Positions 1 to 12,663 of a stretch of DNA of 64,000 nucleotides are shown here, in pieces. Origin of the DNA: Entrophospora sp. SA101 (lineage: Eukaryota > Glomeromycota > Glomeromycetes > Entrophosporales > Entrophosporaceae); assembly GCA_958430865.1 (NCBI GenBank), contig CAUDNR010004201.1:12003-76002 (forward strand), in the 5' to 3' direction. Position 1 is the first letter of the stretch; every line of letters starts with the position of its first letter. Below the pieces are notes generated by a model. That model had not been told where the DNA came from, searched no databases, and saw nothing but the letters and a program-made list of their open reading frames with translations. Both the position numbers and the translations under genes were made by a program.

Positions 1-186
1 TGAGCATAACTTTCAAATTTAAAAAATCTATGAAAAGAAAATTTGAGACAAATTTTTTTTTAGATTAATAGACTCCCCTTTTAAAGCTGAATTGAATGGT
101 GGTAAGTTTTTTAAAATCCAATGTGTGTATCACATAATATTTCAAAAATTTAAACTTTTGAGTATAGATGATCCGCACTGTAGCTT

Positions 187-262
187 GTTGAAACAAGTTT
201 CATTATAACGCGAATTTATAATTCGTTGAAACAAGTTTCATTGTAATGCGAATTTTTAATTC
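187..262. repeat. 38-bp tandem duplication
   Basis: Two adjacent 38-bp units (187-224 and 225-262), each starting gttgaaacaagtttcatt and ending in aattc, with a few substitutions between them. Seen directly; no function is implied. Confidence 0.85.
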
Positions 263-322
263 GTTGAAGCAAAGGTTTGATTATATTCATTTTTTTCAAT
301 TTATTGCAGTTTTTACCAACTA

Positions 323-480
323 CAGTTTACTCTCTTTATAATGGATCTTCCTATAATGGACTGACAACAATTTTATGTCCCATATTAATATATATATATA
401 AATCACACTGTCTATAATGGATTCTTTCTATAATAAACATTTTTTCATAAGCCAAATGGCCTGTTATAAAGAGAGTGAAT
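323..480. mobile_element. MITE-like element, Tc1/mariner-pogo type termini
   Basis: The left end reads ta-cagtttactctctttataa and the right end, read in reverse complement, reads ttcactctctttataaca. This gives about 16 bp of imperfect terminal inverted repeat around roughly 150 bp of non-coding DNA. The cagt... ends and TA flank resemble Tc1/mariner derivatives. The right end is eroded into a TAA microsatellite. Confidence 0.55.
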
Positions 481-1509
481 AATAATAATAATAATAAACT
501 TTAGTATATTTTACAGTTCATGATTGATATATACAAAAATAATAATTATCGGGAATCTTCATTCCATGACAATTCTAGAACGTCGATCATTGCAGTATTT
601 AGAATTTCCAAATTTGGTAAAATACTTGACTGTAATATGTTCGTTAAACTTTTTTGTTGTAAAGAACTTTTATTTATTAATAAAAAAAAGGAAATAACTA
701 AGTCAAATAAATCAAATGTATGTTGTAGAAAATATTCTATGAAAAAAAAGCTGTTACACGAAATTTACTTAGTCTCAATTTCTTAAGTGTATAACAAAAT
801 TCGGAATTTTCAAAATGCTAAGGCTCTGCCAATTTTCAGTTTAAAAAAAAACCAGCCGATAAGTTTTGAAGCTTGAGTCATGGACAATAAAACTTATCGG
901 TTAAATTTTTTAAAATGATATAATTTTTTTTTGTTTTAGTATTTTGAAGTTGACCAATTGTTACTATAAGCAATTAATGATTATAGATGATCTGCACCGT
1001 AGGGTTTTGGTAAGAGTAGGTTTCGGGTAAGGTTTAGGATTTTAAAAACTCCCTAAACTAATTTAGAGTTTAGGGGTCACAACATTGATATATACGATTA
1101 TGTAATGAATTATTTTTAAAAATGACAGGTCCCACCCAACTCATTTAATTAAAACGGCTCACACTTGAGGGTGGTCGATTTTATAAATTTGGCCCGAGGA
1201 ATGCGTGGCTCGATTATTATAAAAGATTGTTGGGGCGAGGTTCTAATCATGATCCTGAAGCTTTCCGTGATTATTCCATATGTTTATTAGTAAAAAAAAA
1301 TCAAAGTTACACTCGTGTTAATTAATAGCGGATTAGCCACCCAAATAGCCCTGCGTTAAAATTTATATATGAATTGAATGCAGACAACTTTTGATTGATT
1401 TTTGCTAGCCATAGATTATTAGCGTAAGAATTGATTTTATTTACAATATTAATATTAAAAAAATATCAAAACATCAAAATAAATAGTTTTATAAGTATGA
1501 TTAATATAA

Positions 1510-3032
1510 TCACGGAGTTGATGGTGGTGTAGTCGTAATTCTTTTAAAAAATTTCACAGTTGCCAACGTTGAAAAATCTGTGTTAATATAAGTTGAATCA
1601 TTTTCGGTACGAGTTTTTTGCTCCTTGATTCTCTTTTTAGCAATATCCAAATCGTGATAGATTGCTTGTATTGCATTTTTTAAGCCATCTTCCTTTTGAA
1701 TATTTATACCAACCAAAGATGCTTTTTTGATCATTTTATCATCTGTAGTAACTGCAACAAGATAATCCGATAATTTTTCAATCGTCAATTTCTTAAGATT
1801 AAATCCAATACCCATTTGTTCAACTCGCTCTCCCCAAAAAAACTGATCTCCAAAAAATGGTTTAATTATAGTGGGTTTACCAGCACGAAGTCCTGCTGCC
1901 GTTGTTCCTGCGCCTCCATGATGTACTACTGCATCAACTTGCGGAAACAACCAGTCATGTGGTACGGATTTCAGTGGATATATACAGGAAGGATATTCTT
2001 CTTTATTATCATCAGCCTTTGTTCTTTGTAAACGATCACTCCATCCTTTTGATAGTATTGCTGCAACGCCACTTCTCTTAATAGATTCTACAATGATTTT
2101 TGTCATCGCTTGTGGATCGTCTACAACAATTGATCCAAATCCGATATAAACTATTTTTTTCTTATCATCGTGATTCTTTTTTATGAAATCAATCAAATCC
2201 TGTGGCACTTTCCATCCAATTTCGGGGTTGTCCAAAAACCAATATCCTGTTACGTGTATCCAATCAGCCCAATCAGGTGCCTTAGGTACAATGCGATCAC
2301 TGAAATTATACAAAAATGGAACTGTGTTTGCATCCATTTTCTCTAGGCTAGTGCTCCGTAACTTTAACGTATTCTTTCGCCATCGATTAATTTGTGGTGC
2401 AATTGCTAACCAAAATGCATTCTCAATAAGGACATACGACATGTAATTATACGGACCTTTTAAATCATAATTAGATACCGCAAATGCGTGGGGATATGCT
2501 TTAGTCCGTGTCCATGGCATTGTAAATGCCCGAAAATATGGAATGCCTGTAAAGTTTAATAAAATGTATGAATTATCTCTTATAAATAAATAGTAACAAT
2601 AATAGGAATAGTAATAAATACCTAAAGCTTCGGCAATATGAATGCCAGACATTGCACTAGGGGACTCTATTAATACATCAGTATTCTAATAAATATTTTA
2701 GATAATACACATAATAGATGTATATTAAAGCATACATAATTAAACATTATAAGATTTATTTAATTTTTTACCTGACAAGCTAGCCAAGAAGTTTTCAACA
2801 ACTCATCAAACCATTCACGAAACTAATGAATTTTTTTTAATGTAAAAACAAAAACAAATTAAATTGAATTGTAAAAGTCATCCTTTTTAACCAATTAATG
2901 TCAACTTACATTTGTAATTCCATCCTTGAAGAAACCAAAAGTAAACATTCCATTCTCAACACATATTCTCTAACAAAAAAAATATAGTGGTTATAAAATT
3001 AAATTATTTTTAAAAAAAATAATAACAGTAAT

Positions 3033-3071
<39 letters not shown>

Positions 3072-5893
3072 TAAATAAATTACCATTAATTCTGCAGGAT
3101 CGCCACCAACACATCCGAATTCAATACCATGGCTTTCAATCCAATCTTTATACTCTCCATGTGTAGCTATTCTAACTTTATGTCCCTCACAAATCAATCC
3201 TTTTGCAAGTGCAATATATGGCTAAAGCAATTCAATAATAAGAAAAAATTAATGATTTCATGACCAAATCAAATCTGAAAACCAATTATAAATAAACACA
3301 TACTTGTACATCACCACGAGATCCAATAGTAAGTAAAGTAAAATGAAGAGGATGATCAGGTTTTAATTCAGAAATTGTTGATTTTGTTGTTTCAGCATCG
3401 CTTTCACCCAATGAATTACTTCTACCTTCTTTAATAATTGCTAGTCTTCTTTCTTCTATCAACTCGAAAAACCTATCTCTAAGTTTTTCAAAACCAAATT
3501 CAATTAAAATTTCTTTTTGTGATTTGGTCAAAATTTCTAATCCGTGATAACCTAATACATTTGCTTGTTGTTTTCTAGGCTTTCCATAAATATCCGATAT
3601 TGGTAGCCATAACTAGATTAAAAAAAAGATAAAGAAAAAAAAAATATTATGATTTTAATTTTTTAAAAAATAAAAATAAAAAATAAAATAACGTGTACAT
3701 TAGTTGATTTGCCAACGACTCTTGATCGAAAACATATATAATTATCTGATATATAAAACTTGCCATAAACTGGAATTATGCGTGAAAAATATCCATAGAA
3801 AACTAATATTATTTGTAACAAAATATATTATATGGATGTATAAATGTATGATAAATATTATATATTATTGGGAAAATATTCAGTTATTATTATAAAAAAA
3901 AATCCTAGGTATATTCCTTACTGGCGTGAAGTTTTTCTGATTCAGGTAAAGCAAAATGCTCTCTAAAATGACTGTTCGTTTTTTCCGAAGTATTTTCTTC
4001 AAAATAACTGATATATTCTTTAGGATTTGTAGTCATAATTTTTACACGACGCTGGAATTGCTTTGTAATGCTTAGACTCCCTTCTTTAGAATCTTGAGTT
4101 TGATTTTCAAAAGTTGATGATCTTGGTGACTTTATTGTTTGTTTTGTAATAGTTAATGAAGATTCGTCATCGTAACCTTTTCTTCTTTTATTAATACTAA
4201 CGGATCTAAATATATTAGACATATATCTTGATGCTAAGCTAATAGAAGAATCAGAAGATTGAGAATCATTATTATCAATAGTCGAAGTTTCTGGTTTTCG
4301 TAAATCATTTAATTCTTCAATTAATGTGCCACTATCTGAGAAGAAAGCGAAAAAGAACTTTTGGATGTAAAGTCAAGTTTGAGCAATATTTAGTAAATTA
4401 TCTTTAATAAACGTATAAAAGTGTGTGTTTTTAAACCCTAGAAAATTTTCAAATATTGAATAGATTTTAAAGTGTACCTCATCACAACCAGACTGGTCAT
4501 CGCCATAAGTAACAATTTGTATAGTGTTAGGAAAATTTTTTGATAGATTGGGTCGAACATGTTTAATACTTTCGATTGGTATAACAATCTTGGAATGATA
4601 AGTTAAAAAAAAATAATAAAGGATGAAATAATAGAATAAAATATTAAAATAGAATTAACGAATGAAATAATAGCACAATTACCTTTACACTATCGCCTTC
4701 ATTTTTAGCACGTAATATTGATTTTCCTAATTGAGTTATCCATTCCTCCATAGAAATTTGAGAATCGGCTTGAAATTTATATTTACGTTTAGGTGTCACT
4801 ATCCGGAAAGAATTTTTTTTATGAAGATTTTCAACTTTGATTGCATATTTCAAATCTATGATTTCAACCGGACAATACAAATCCTAATCAAACATTAAAA
4901 AAATAGTAATTATGACAATATTTTCTCAATTATAGATACAAACAGAGGAGATTAATATAAAGAGTTATCATACCGTTGGATCATTGTAATACATAAAAAC
5001 GTCATTTTGTAATAAACAATAATATCTAACATTAAGAGCCCCATGTGGTGCTAATTTAGTAAGATTTCCATCTTTTAACATTACATCCTAAAATTAAAGA
5101 ATCATTTACTTTTTAGAATAGATTACCTTGACAAAAAAAAATGGTACATAAATAATTAAAACTGGCTTACAGGCTCTCGTGGCAGATAAGCATGAAAACA
5201 AATGTGAAATTCTGTTAGGAAAAGAAAACCTTGTAACATCGTTGATTTTATAAAATTACATCTAAAATCTATTTTAATAAATGAACAAAAGATTTCAGAA
5301 AAAATTTTTGTTTTGTTCAATAATAAATATTATTAATAAATAAACATACCTTCTTTAAACTTTTCAGGTTTATCTAACTCAAAAATTTCTTTCAATTTTT
5401 CTTCATTTGATTTTTCTTTTAATATCTTTTCTACTTGGGAATAATCTAGATCATGATTTTGAATTTTTTGTTCTTTATTTTGTAATAAAAAATCAAGATA
5501 AATTAAATCTAATGCTGATGGGGTATCTGGAGAGTTTCTAGCTGAAGAACTTCCACTTGAAGATTCCCCACTTGAAGAATCTGAATCTGAGGCTTTTTTA
5601 AGATCAAGTTTAAAAAAAACATAAATATATAAATATTTTTTATTTGATAAAAAATCAAATCTATTTAAAAAGTTAAATACCTTCATTTCGTTCTGAATTA
5701 TTTGAACTTTTGTTTCTTTCTTCATAAAGCTTTAAATATATAAAATTATACAAAATATGAATAACTCTGAAATAATCAACTAAACCACTATAATTATTGA
5801 AGCATAGCATTATAGTAATCATGACAATTAAACAGTACTCACTCCATTCATTGTTGTAGCATTTAAAACATTAATCAAATTGTTGTTGAACAT
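1510..5893 (-). CDS. sterol 3-beta-glucosyltransferase (Atg26/UGT51 type, PH + GRAM + GT)
   Basis: Transfers glucose from UDP-glucose to the 3-hydroxyl of membrane sterols (known for the Atg26/UGT51 family). The start at 5893 opens a 51-nt first exon (5843-5893), and roughly a dozen exons follow on the minus strand. Domains in order: an acidic Ser-rich N-terminus; a PH domain (about 5090-4560, with [15 protein letters not shown] and a conserved [11 protein letters not shown] end); a GRAM domain split over three exons, with EKLHA (3905-4222), then [20 protein letters not shown] (about 3695-3815) and [12 protein letters not shown] (about 3600); then the GT-B catalytic domain, with [13 protein letters not shown] (near 3310), ESPSAM and [13 protein letters not shown] (about 2500), and the C-terminal sugar-donor motif [17 protein letters not shown] (near 1900). 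It ends in TGA at 1510-1512. All expected blocks are present, so the gene looks intact. A 75-nt intron inside the GT domain (2547-2621) is stop-free and a multiple of three. The gene symbol is left blank because the species nomenclature is unknown. Confidence 0.93.
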
Positions 5894-7346
5894 TTCTTAT
5901 AATTGTGCCAATATTTATATAAAAATTTTTTGAACTAAACTAATTATTAAAAATGAAAATTTTTTTTATATTTTAAATGAAAAATCATTCAACGCGCTAA
6001 TTTTTTATTATTATTATTATTATGACCAGAAAATTATACCGTAAACACTATTACTATTACAATGATTCGAAAGTAATTTTTTAAAAAAAGGTGAGATGAA
6101 TTCGCAAATATAGGGACGCGAAAAATGTAACTATAATTCGCATTATCAAGGGTAGGGGTCATTCAGCCAAAATTATGCACTATAGATAAGTTTTTTCTCT
6201 ATATAGTTACATCCTATATAGTCACAACATAGTATAGTCACGTTTTTTTGAAAAATTCCCTGCTACTAATTAATCATAGTAAAAACATGTCCTGTATAGT
6301 CACAAACATAGTCTTGAGATTTCACTATGGTCCCGAGGTGTGTGACTATATTAGGAGTCTGACTGTATATTAATATAGTAATAGTAATAGGTTTAAAATT
6401 TTACCAATTTTGGAAGATTTTCCTGATCTCTACACAAATATAGGTGAGAGACCTTTATCATATAGTTGAAAAAATTCAAGTTTTACGAATCTCACTATTT
6501 AACATATGTCCTTAGATTTTTAGAGTTAAAGTTTTTTATGATTTACTTCAATGTCAAGTTATTTGCAAACGTGGTCAAATTATTTCACAGTCACCCAATA
6601 TACTCAATATTAATGAGTTCAAGAAGGCAAAATCGTGATCCAATGGGAAGGTAAAAGACAACATCTAATAATTTCCAAAGTTATTCTTTTGCTTAGTTTT
6701 ATATGTAATATAATAACTTATTTACCTTGGTTTTATCAACGGATTTTTGTTGCTGACATTTTCCCGGATCATATTTTGTACAACTCTACCCCTGTCCGCA
6801 TGCGCTGTTTTATAAAAATCTTTTGAACATGCCAGCTGGATTTTGGATAAATTTATCATACTCAAATATCACAACATTATTTTCATGTGAAAATTGGCAG
6901 GTGGAAATTACAATCATATCACACTACAAGTAGTTACGTTAATATTAACCCTATTTGAATTCGAAACTTTTTTAATTTATCATTTTAGTATGCCAAATTA
7001 TCTTATCCCATAAACCGTATTCACATATTTATTAATAATATCATAAGTCGCAAATTTGTGACTTGATATAATTTTAATTAACATGATTGGTTGCGATCAC
7101 ATTCAACGGACACATAAGATTGAATTCATTCAAATTTGGTTCTATATTATTTATTCTTTTTACATTAGCTAGCTGTTAATTTTAAAAATTAGTTTGTTTA
7201 AATTTATTTATCATTCGTTTTTTTCATACTTTTGATTTAATAAAAATTTTTAAAATTTCTTGTTTTTTTTTTTAAAAAAAAATTGATTCATAAACCATCA
7301 TATATTAAAAACAAATCAAAATGTTAATGTTAATTTAATGTTTTAA
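5894..7346. other. intergenic between sterol glucosyltransferase and TOM20-SET genes
   Basis: Promoter side of the glucosyltransferase gene and 3' side of the next minus-strand gene. It contains a degraded inverted-repeat element at about 6180-6368. The short open frames at 6466-6826 show no recognisable domain and are probably chance. Confidence 0.5.
6180..6368. mobile_element. degraded MITE-like repeat with tatagtcac motifs
   Basis: Repeated tatagtcac phrases occur in both orientations. The right end, read in reverse complement, begins tacagtcagactccta, a typical pogo/Tc1-like terminus. The left terminus is not well preserved, so the boundary is approximate. Confidence 0.4.
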
Positions 7347-9221
7347 TTAGTAATTCTTTAATTCTTCTACACACTTATTACATGTACATGTGAATCGCCA
7401 CTTTACGTCCAATTCACTTATCCTACTACTAACATCTCTATTTTCTTGCCTAATATAACTGATTTTCAATTCCTCGCCTTCTTTAATATGTTTTTTTGCA
7501 ACAATTGATACAGTGTTATCACCATTAGGGAATTTTGCCTCTACATTTGGATCACATGAATGTGCAATGTAGGATGAAAAACGGTAAAAACATGCACCAA
7601 TAACAGGCGATTCACTCGAACGGACAGGTTCGGAATTATTCTAAATGTAAAAATAAATTAATTTATATATATATATTAATACACACACACATATATAAAT
7701 ATATATACAGTACCTCATTTATAATTTTTTTGGTGTGTACACCATATGCATTATACGTAAATTTGCCTTTAAGAACCATATATCTTTCTTCAGAAATAAA
7801 TTCTTCCATTCCAGGCACTTTAGCAGCAAATAATTCTTTTAAAAGATTAATTTCTTTTTCTTCCTTTGAAGTAGCAGGCACATCTAAATACCTTAATCTT
7901 TCAATATGATCCCAAGTTGTATATTCTTCTTCAATTCCCGATGCGACTTTTTGAGTTTCTTCATATACCATTCTAGCCAAAAATCTAGCAATCATTAATG
8001 GATATTTTACATTTCCTAACTTAACCAATTCTGCTAATTTAGCTTCTTTACTATCACTTCCGGTTGAACCGGTACTTGTAAATAAGAGTGTGGCATATTC
8101 TGACATTGCTTTTTCCATACATAGTTTAGAACAATAAATTGCTTCAAAAAGATCATTACCATCAGTAAATTCTAGTCCAACAGAAATCGTCTTAAAACAA
8201 TAACTACAAAAATCACCGGACTAGTTTTTTAATAAGAAAAATGAATATATGTATATTTATTGGTTAAAATATTCATATATCCGAATAATAACAGATTTTT
8301 TAATAATTATACCTCAAGATTTGGATCAAGTGCTGAAGCTAAAGGTAATTCAACGAAAATAGTTTCACCAGGTTGAAAATCTTTTGTAGCAAAAAGCCCT
8401 CGACGTGTTTGATCCTCAAGATCTGAAGATTTATTAACATCCTTAACCTTGACATTCATTTCTTTTGGTGGAAATTTTTCGAAATATTCAGATTGTTTTT
8501 TTTTGACCTAATCAAAATAATAAAAATTATATATAGTTCCAATAATAATTATATTAATTAAAGTTTAACAAATTTCAAATCAGTACCAAATTTTTTTAAA
8601 AAAATCACCTCGAGGCTCATCATTTCATATACCATGTTAAATATTGTTTCAGGTATGGTTTTCTGATAGATCATAATTAATTCAACAGGACTAGGATAAA
8701 CTTTTAGTGCTTTGTAAAAACAAAGAGCGGCTTCATCATATCCATTTTCACCTAAAAGATATACATACTTACATTTATAGAAAAATCAAACACAACATTT
8801 ACGTATAAGTATAAACGTGTACTTACCAGCTGCAAGCAAAGATTCTCCTTTAGCAACTTGTTCCATAAAATATTTTTCTTTTGCATTAACATCAGAAGGA
8901 AAACTTTCGGTTGAAACTTCATCGACAGCTTTTCTAACAAAATCAGCAGTCTTTAATTTAGCATCTACTTCTGCTGCTTTCTTGGCTTTCAACGCACGTT
9001 TTTTACTTCTTTCTTTAATTAATAAAAGAGTTGTTTGAATTATTTGTAATAATTATTATTGTTATCATTTTGATTTAATTAAAAAATTTTTTTAATCACT
9101 TACTGATCTTTCTTCTAAATTCAGGATCATTTTGTCTTTTATAGTCCCAATAAAAGGCATATCCTACACCAACAACACCTATAACACAAAGACCTATCAA
9201 AAGGGATTTTTTCGATTCCAT
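7347..9221 (-). CDS. TOM20 (MAS20)-SET/MYND domain fusion protein
   Basis: The start at 9221 gives a short N-terminus and one hydrophobic segment (about residues 7-23, [20 protein letters not shown]), then the TOM20 hallmark [13 protein letters not shown], a Lys/Ala-rich helix and a receptor-like domain with AKGESLLAA and [20 protein letters not shown]. This is the outer-membrane presequence receptor family. The same reading continues by GT-AG introns into a SMYD-like SET region: [20 protein letters not shown] (SET-N), a MYND-like zinc cluster CSYCFK...YCSKLC, the SET core [16 protein letters not shown] with the ISYI tyrosine, and post-SET cysteines FTCTCNKC, ending in TAA at 7347-7349. Exons lie at about 7347-7640, 7710-8220, 8315-8510, 8610-8755, 8825-9016 and 9110-9221. 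Known family roles are mitochondrial protein import (TOM20) and lysine methylation (SET). Whether one polypeptide does both is inference; the exon phases support a single transcript. Confidence 0.88.
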
Positions 9222-10472
9222 GAAAAATTTTTTTTTGAATCAGTTTAATTATAAATCATGTGATTTTTACTAACTTGCTGCGACAATTAATTATTTGTCA
9301 CCTTCCAATCACGAACATAGAATCAATGCTTCTCTTTTTATTCCATTTATGTCAAGATTTTCGGTAGATCTTGGCATAATATTGATATGGTGTAAAAATC
9401 TGAAGTCATCATAAACCATGAAAAAATTAAAAATCACCCTTTATGTTTATTCCATTTTTAAAAACAGTAAAGATGTGAGTGTCAAATTAGATAAAAATCG
9501 GGATCCAGATTGTTTGAAAGATATCATAATGAAAAATATATTAGAAGGCGATCAACCAATTAATGGGATGCCTTCAAAAATTATTAGATTGAGATTAAGA
9601 ATTATTTCGATCTGCATTCAAAAATTTTCACATCGAGATTGAGATTGAGATCGAATTTTAATATGAAATTTCAATCTAGGTCCAGGTGTAAGATTGAAAC
9701 AAACAATAAAATAAAAGAAAAAAAAATGGAAAAATATTGAAGTACTCAAAAAACAAAGACATCAATACTAAAATCATTAGCATTGGTGTTTTTAAGTTCA
9801 AGGTCCAATTCATTTCTTTGATGCAAAACAATTAATACTGTAATATATGGGGCATGCTGCAACAAAACCAGACAAAGTGAACATTGGTGTTACCAATGAT
9901 TTCAGGGATCAAAATTTAGTCATTTGTAATGTGATTATAATTATCAGTTTTATAATATTTTTTATCAATTCTTTATTAAGGAAAAATTAATAATTACAAG
10001 AAAGAAATAATGAAAAAGTAAGAAAAAAAAAAGACAGCAAAGAGACAAAGAATCATTCAGCATCAAAGTTTTCATTAAACTCCTCATGAGAATCTATTTT
10101 TTTGGTTTTGTTGCTGTATGTCACTATTGATCCAATTATTGTTATTATATTAGAAACAATATTGTTGTTAAAAAAATTTTTTTAGCTGTTTTGTTTTATT
10201 ATCATTCATTATTGGATATTTTAATTTCATTAGTTCATTGTATTTTCTACTGGAAGGCTAGAATCAAATAATATATATATTGTATATAATGTGATAAATA
10301 CTTGCAATATAATTTATTTATAAAACTTAATAAATTTAAATGAAATTATGCATTTTTGAAAATTTTTTTCAAAAAAAAGAAAAAGGGGAGAATGATAAAT
10401 ATTTAAGAGTAATATAATAAACAGTAATATATAATAACAACACCTGAAATAAGCTAATTATAAAAAATAAAT
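9222..10472. other. intergenic with dispersed repeat fragment
   Basis: Contains the left copy of a ~105-bp inverted dispersed repeat (about 9846-9950). The open frame at 9418-9642 ends in a gattgagatt microsatellite-like stretch and has no domain I recognise. The rest is A/T-rich DNA. Confidence 0.5.
9846..9950 (+). repeat. left copy of ~105-bp inverted dispersed repeat
   Basis: Matches the reverse complement of 14902-15005 at roughly 90% by eye. It reads like a coding fragment: the peptide CN(K/T)PDKVNI...FRDQNLVICN is open in both copies. It is probably debris of a dispersed gene or transposon family. Confidence 0.75.
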
Positions 10473-12400
10473 TCAATTCTTTACTTTTGTCTTAGTTTTC
10501 GAATTTTCATTCTGTACTGATAATTTTATTGGATCAAGAAATGATTGTTTAATTAATCGAAGTTTTTGTGATTTTGTATGTTGTGATTTTTGAATTGTGA
10601 TTTGATATGCAACAGCCTCATTATTGACAAAATTCTAAAAGATGCATTATTAACAAATAGAACATTAAGATAATCAAGATAATTGCTATTATTTCTTCAT
10701 GTTGAATTTGTTTGCTTGCCTTTAATGTACTTAGCACCTGAAAACATCTAATTAAAGTTCCCCATGTAGCAATACCTTCAGGAAATAGAATTTCACCAAG
10801 TAATATCATTCTATAAACTCCATCAAAACAAAGATCCATAATATAAATATGTCCTAAAAACCCTATGATAATTTAAAATATCAAAGGAGAAATTACTCAC
10901 CCAAATAAAACTTCGTCCATATTAACCAAACACAACTTACCAATAACTTGAAGTCCACCGATAACAAGATCCTCCATTCCATCCTCAATTCCTTTGTCCA
11001 GACAATATTTCATTGTCTTACCAAGACATACGAAATCTTCATTCACTAAAGATACTTTTGTACCAGGTGGTTTGAATTCTCCAATTAGTAGTTCAATGTA
11101 ATTGTTATAATTTATAGTATGAACAATAAAGTCAGGTCTGACTCCCATTAAAGTTGGGTCGAACTTTTTTTTCATTTGAGCCAAAGATATTGAAGTTGTG
11201 TTGGACCTACAGATACATAGAAAATTGAACATGACATGGCGTGGATCATCATAGTAAACACCAATCAATCAATACATACCACTTCATAGCTGTTCTCCTG
11301 TTATTAGCAAAGAACGGCTTAACAACAGGTTCGATAATATCGTGAATAAAGGTATCTTCATTGTAGTCATCACTAAAAGATGATGTATTATTTTCTGCCC
11401 TGTAGAACATGAAATAACCTTGTTAGCATACTTCTATTTGATAAAGAACATTATATCATAAAACCTTACAGGTTTCGAAGAATTTTAAACATTATTTCTT
11501 CAGAATCTGTGGCAGGTTTGATGTCGTGAAGGAATGTTTTGATTATATTTCGACATCGATGATGACTTGGTTCAGAATATGTTATCTAAAACATGATGAA
11601 GCATACATTAGATTGCATATAATTAATTGGAAAAGGTGTTAACAAATATTACATTACATTCATGACTTTGTTAACAAGGTCATGAACTGCTGTTGGTACT
11701 GGTTGGTGTGGGTATTTGCTTCGTATATTGTCAAATAATTGTTGCCATAATTCTTCTTTGAAGTATTGAGACAACCCTTGAAGATTTTCCTCTTGCAAGA
11801 CAAATATATGACTTAAAGCACTACAAAAAAAAGTAAAGAAATTAATCACGCAGCAACATTCCAAAATTTATTTTCACAAAATGATACGAACAGTTCTTCT
11901 TCTGGTTTTAATGTGGTTGTCATTGGTGAACATTTGGTAAATGCTGCAGTTCTATATTTCCAAAAAATTTCTGTAATATCTGCGTCATTTACGAGCCACT
12001 ATATGGAGAAAAGAGGAAGACAGTTCAAAAAAGAACATCTGGAGATCCAATACTATTACATTTTTGTAAAAAGTACTCACATGCTCTTTTAACTTCCATT
12101 CAACATCACCTGGTCCAACTAAGTAGTTTATAGATTTTTCTTTGGGTGATAAATTTGATAAATTATCATCAATAGAAGCAGCAATTGAATTTAACGATGT
12201 CAAGTCGCGCAAAATGTTTTTTTTGACTTTTCTGCTGGTTTGTTTATGTACAAGCAAAGTTAATTTTTATTTAACTAGAGTAACGACAACAGGTGGCAGG
12301 CGATAACCACCACCCATCCTTAAAACACTTACCTATAAATTTCTTCTGCTTCTTGGTGTTTGCTCTTCTTTTTAATTTCTTTACGTTTTTGTGGTGGCAT
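10473..12400 (-). CDS. hypothetical protein, expanded Rhizophagus-type family with PD-(D/E)xK-like motif
   Basis: A multi-exon minus-strand gene. The start at 12400 gives MPPQKRKEIKKKSKHQEAEE, a basic N-terminus, with a good GTAAGTG donor. Later exons include NILRDLTSLNSIAASIDDN, an α-helical middle (LQGLSQYFKEELWQQLFDNI), an acidic segment, then GVRPDFIVHT and YIELLIGEFKPPG. The pattern PDF...(~18)...GEFK resembles the D...ExK core of PD-(D/E)xK nuclease-like folds, but this is inference from a motif only. The segment LCFDGVYRMILLGEILFP and a basic tail ending KTKTKVKN follow, with stop TGA at 10473-10475. Similar hypothetical proteins are abundant in arbuscular mycorrhizal fungi (recollection of the family, not a search). 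A MITE lies 35 bp upstream of the start. The function is unknown; the gene appears intact. Confidence 0.7.
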
Positions 12401-12434
12401 AATTTTAAAGAAGTTTGTTATTTGATCGACACGT

Positions 12435-12663
12435 ACAGCATAGTAGAAATTTGAAATGTTACACTAATTTTTTATATTGTGCAACGTAGCTTTACAATAC
12501 ACAGCAAACATTCTGGCAATAAAAAGTAAGTGATAAACTGGATTTGAATTGGATCTGAACTTGATCTCCAATTTAGAGAGGTAACAACTATATAATGGCA
12601 AAGTTTCAGAAGCAATAAGTTCTGCATAACGTTTCGTGTAACAACAAACTTCCACTATGCTGT
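12435..12663. mobile_element. 229-bp MITE with ~19-bp TIRs upstream of the hypothetical gene
   Basis: Left end acagcatagtagaaatttg; right end in reverse complement acagcatagtggaagtttg (two mismatches). A related copy in the opposite orientation lies at about 37846-38062. The 63-codon open frame inside (12464-12655) is incidental to the repeat. It sits in the presumed promoter or 5' UTR of the gene starting at 12400. Confidence 0.75.

Larger units (their letters stand above)
1..1509. other. intergenic, repeat-bearing, no gene recognised
   Basis: No credible coding region is seen. The stretch holds a 38-bp tandem duplication (187-262), a MITE-like inverted repeat (323-480) and a small hairpin (854-901). 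The phrase tatagatgatcYgcacYgtag occurs at about 162 and again at about 983, so it is a dispersed repeat fragment. The open frame at 520-786 has no recognisable domain. Confidence 0.6.

Noticed and set aside
12464..12655. 63-codon frame with RMFAVYCK
   Set aside because: Contained in a MITE present in a second, frame-broken copy at 37846-38062.
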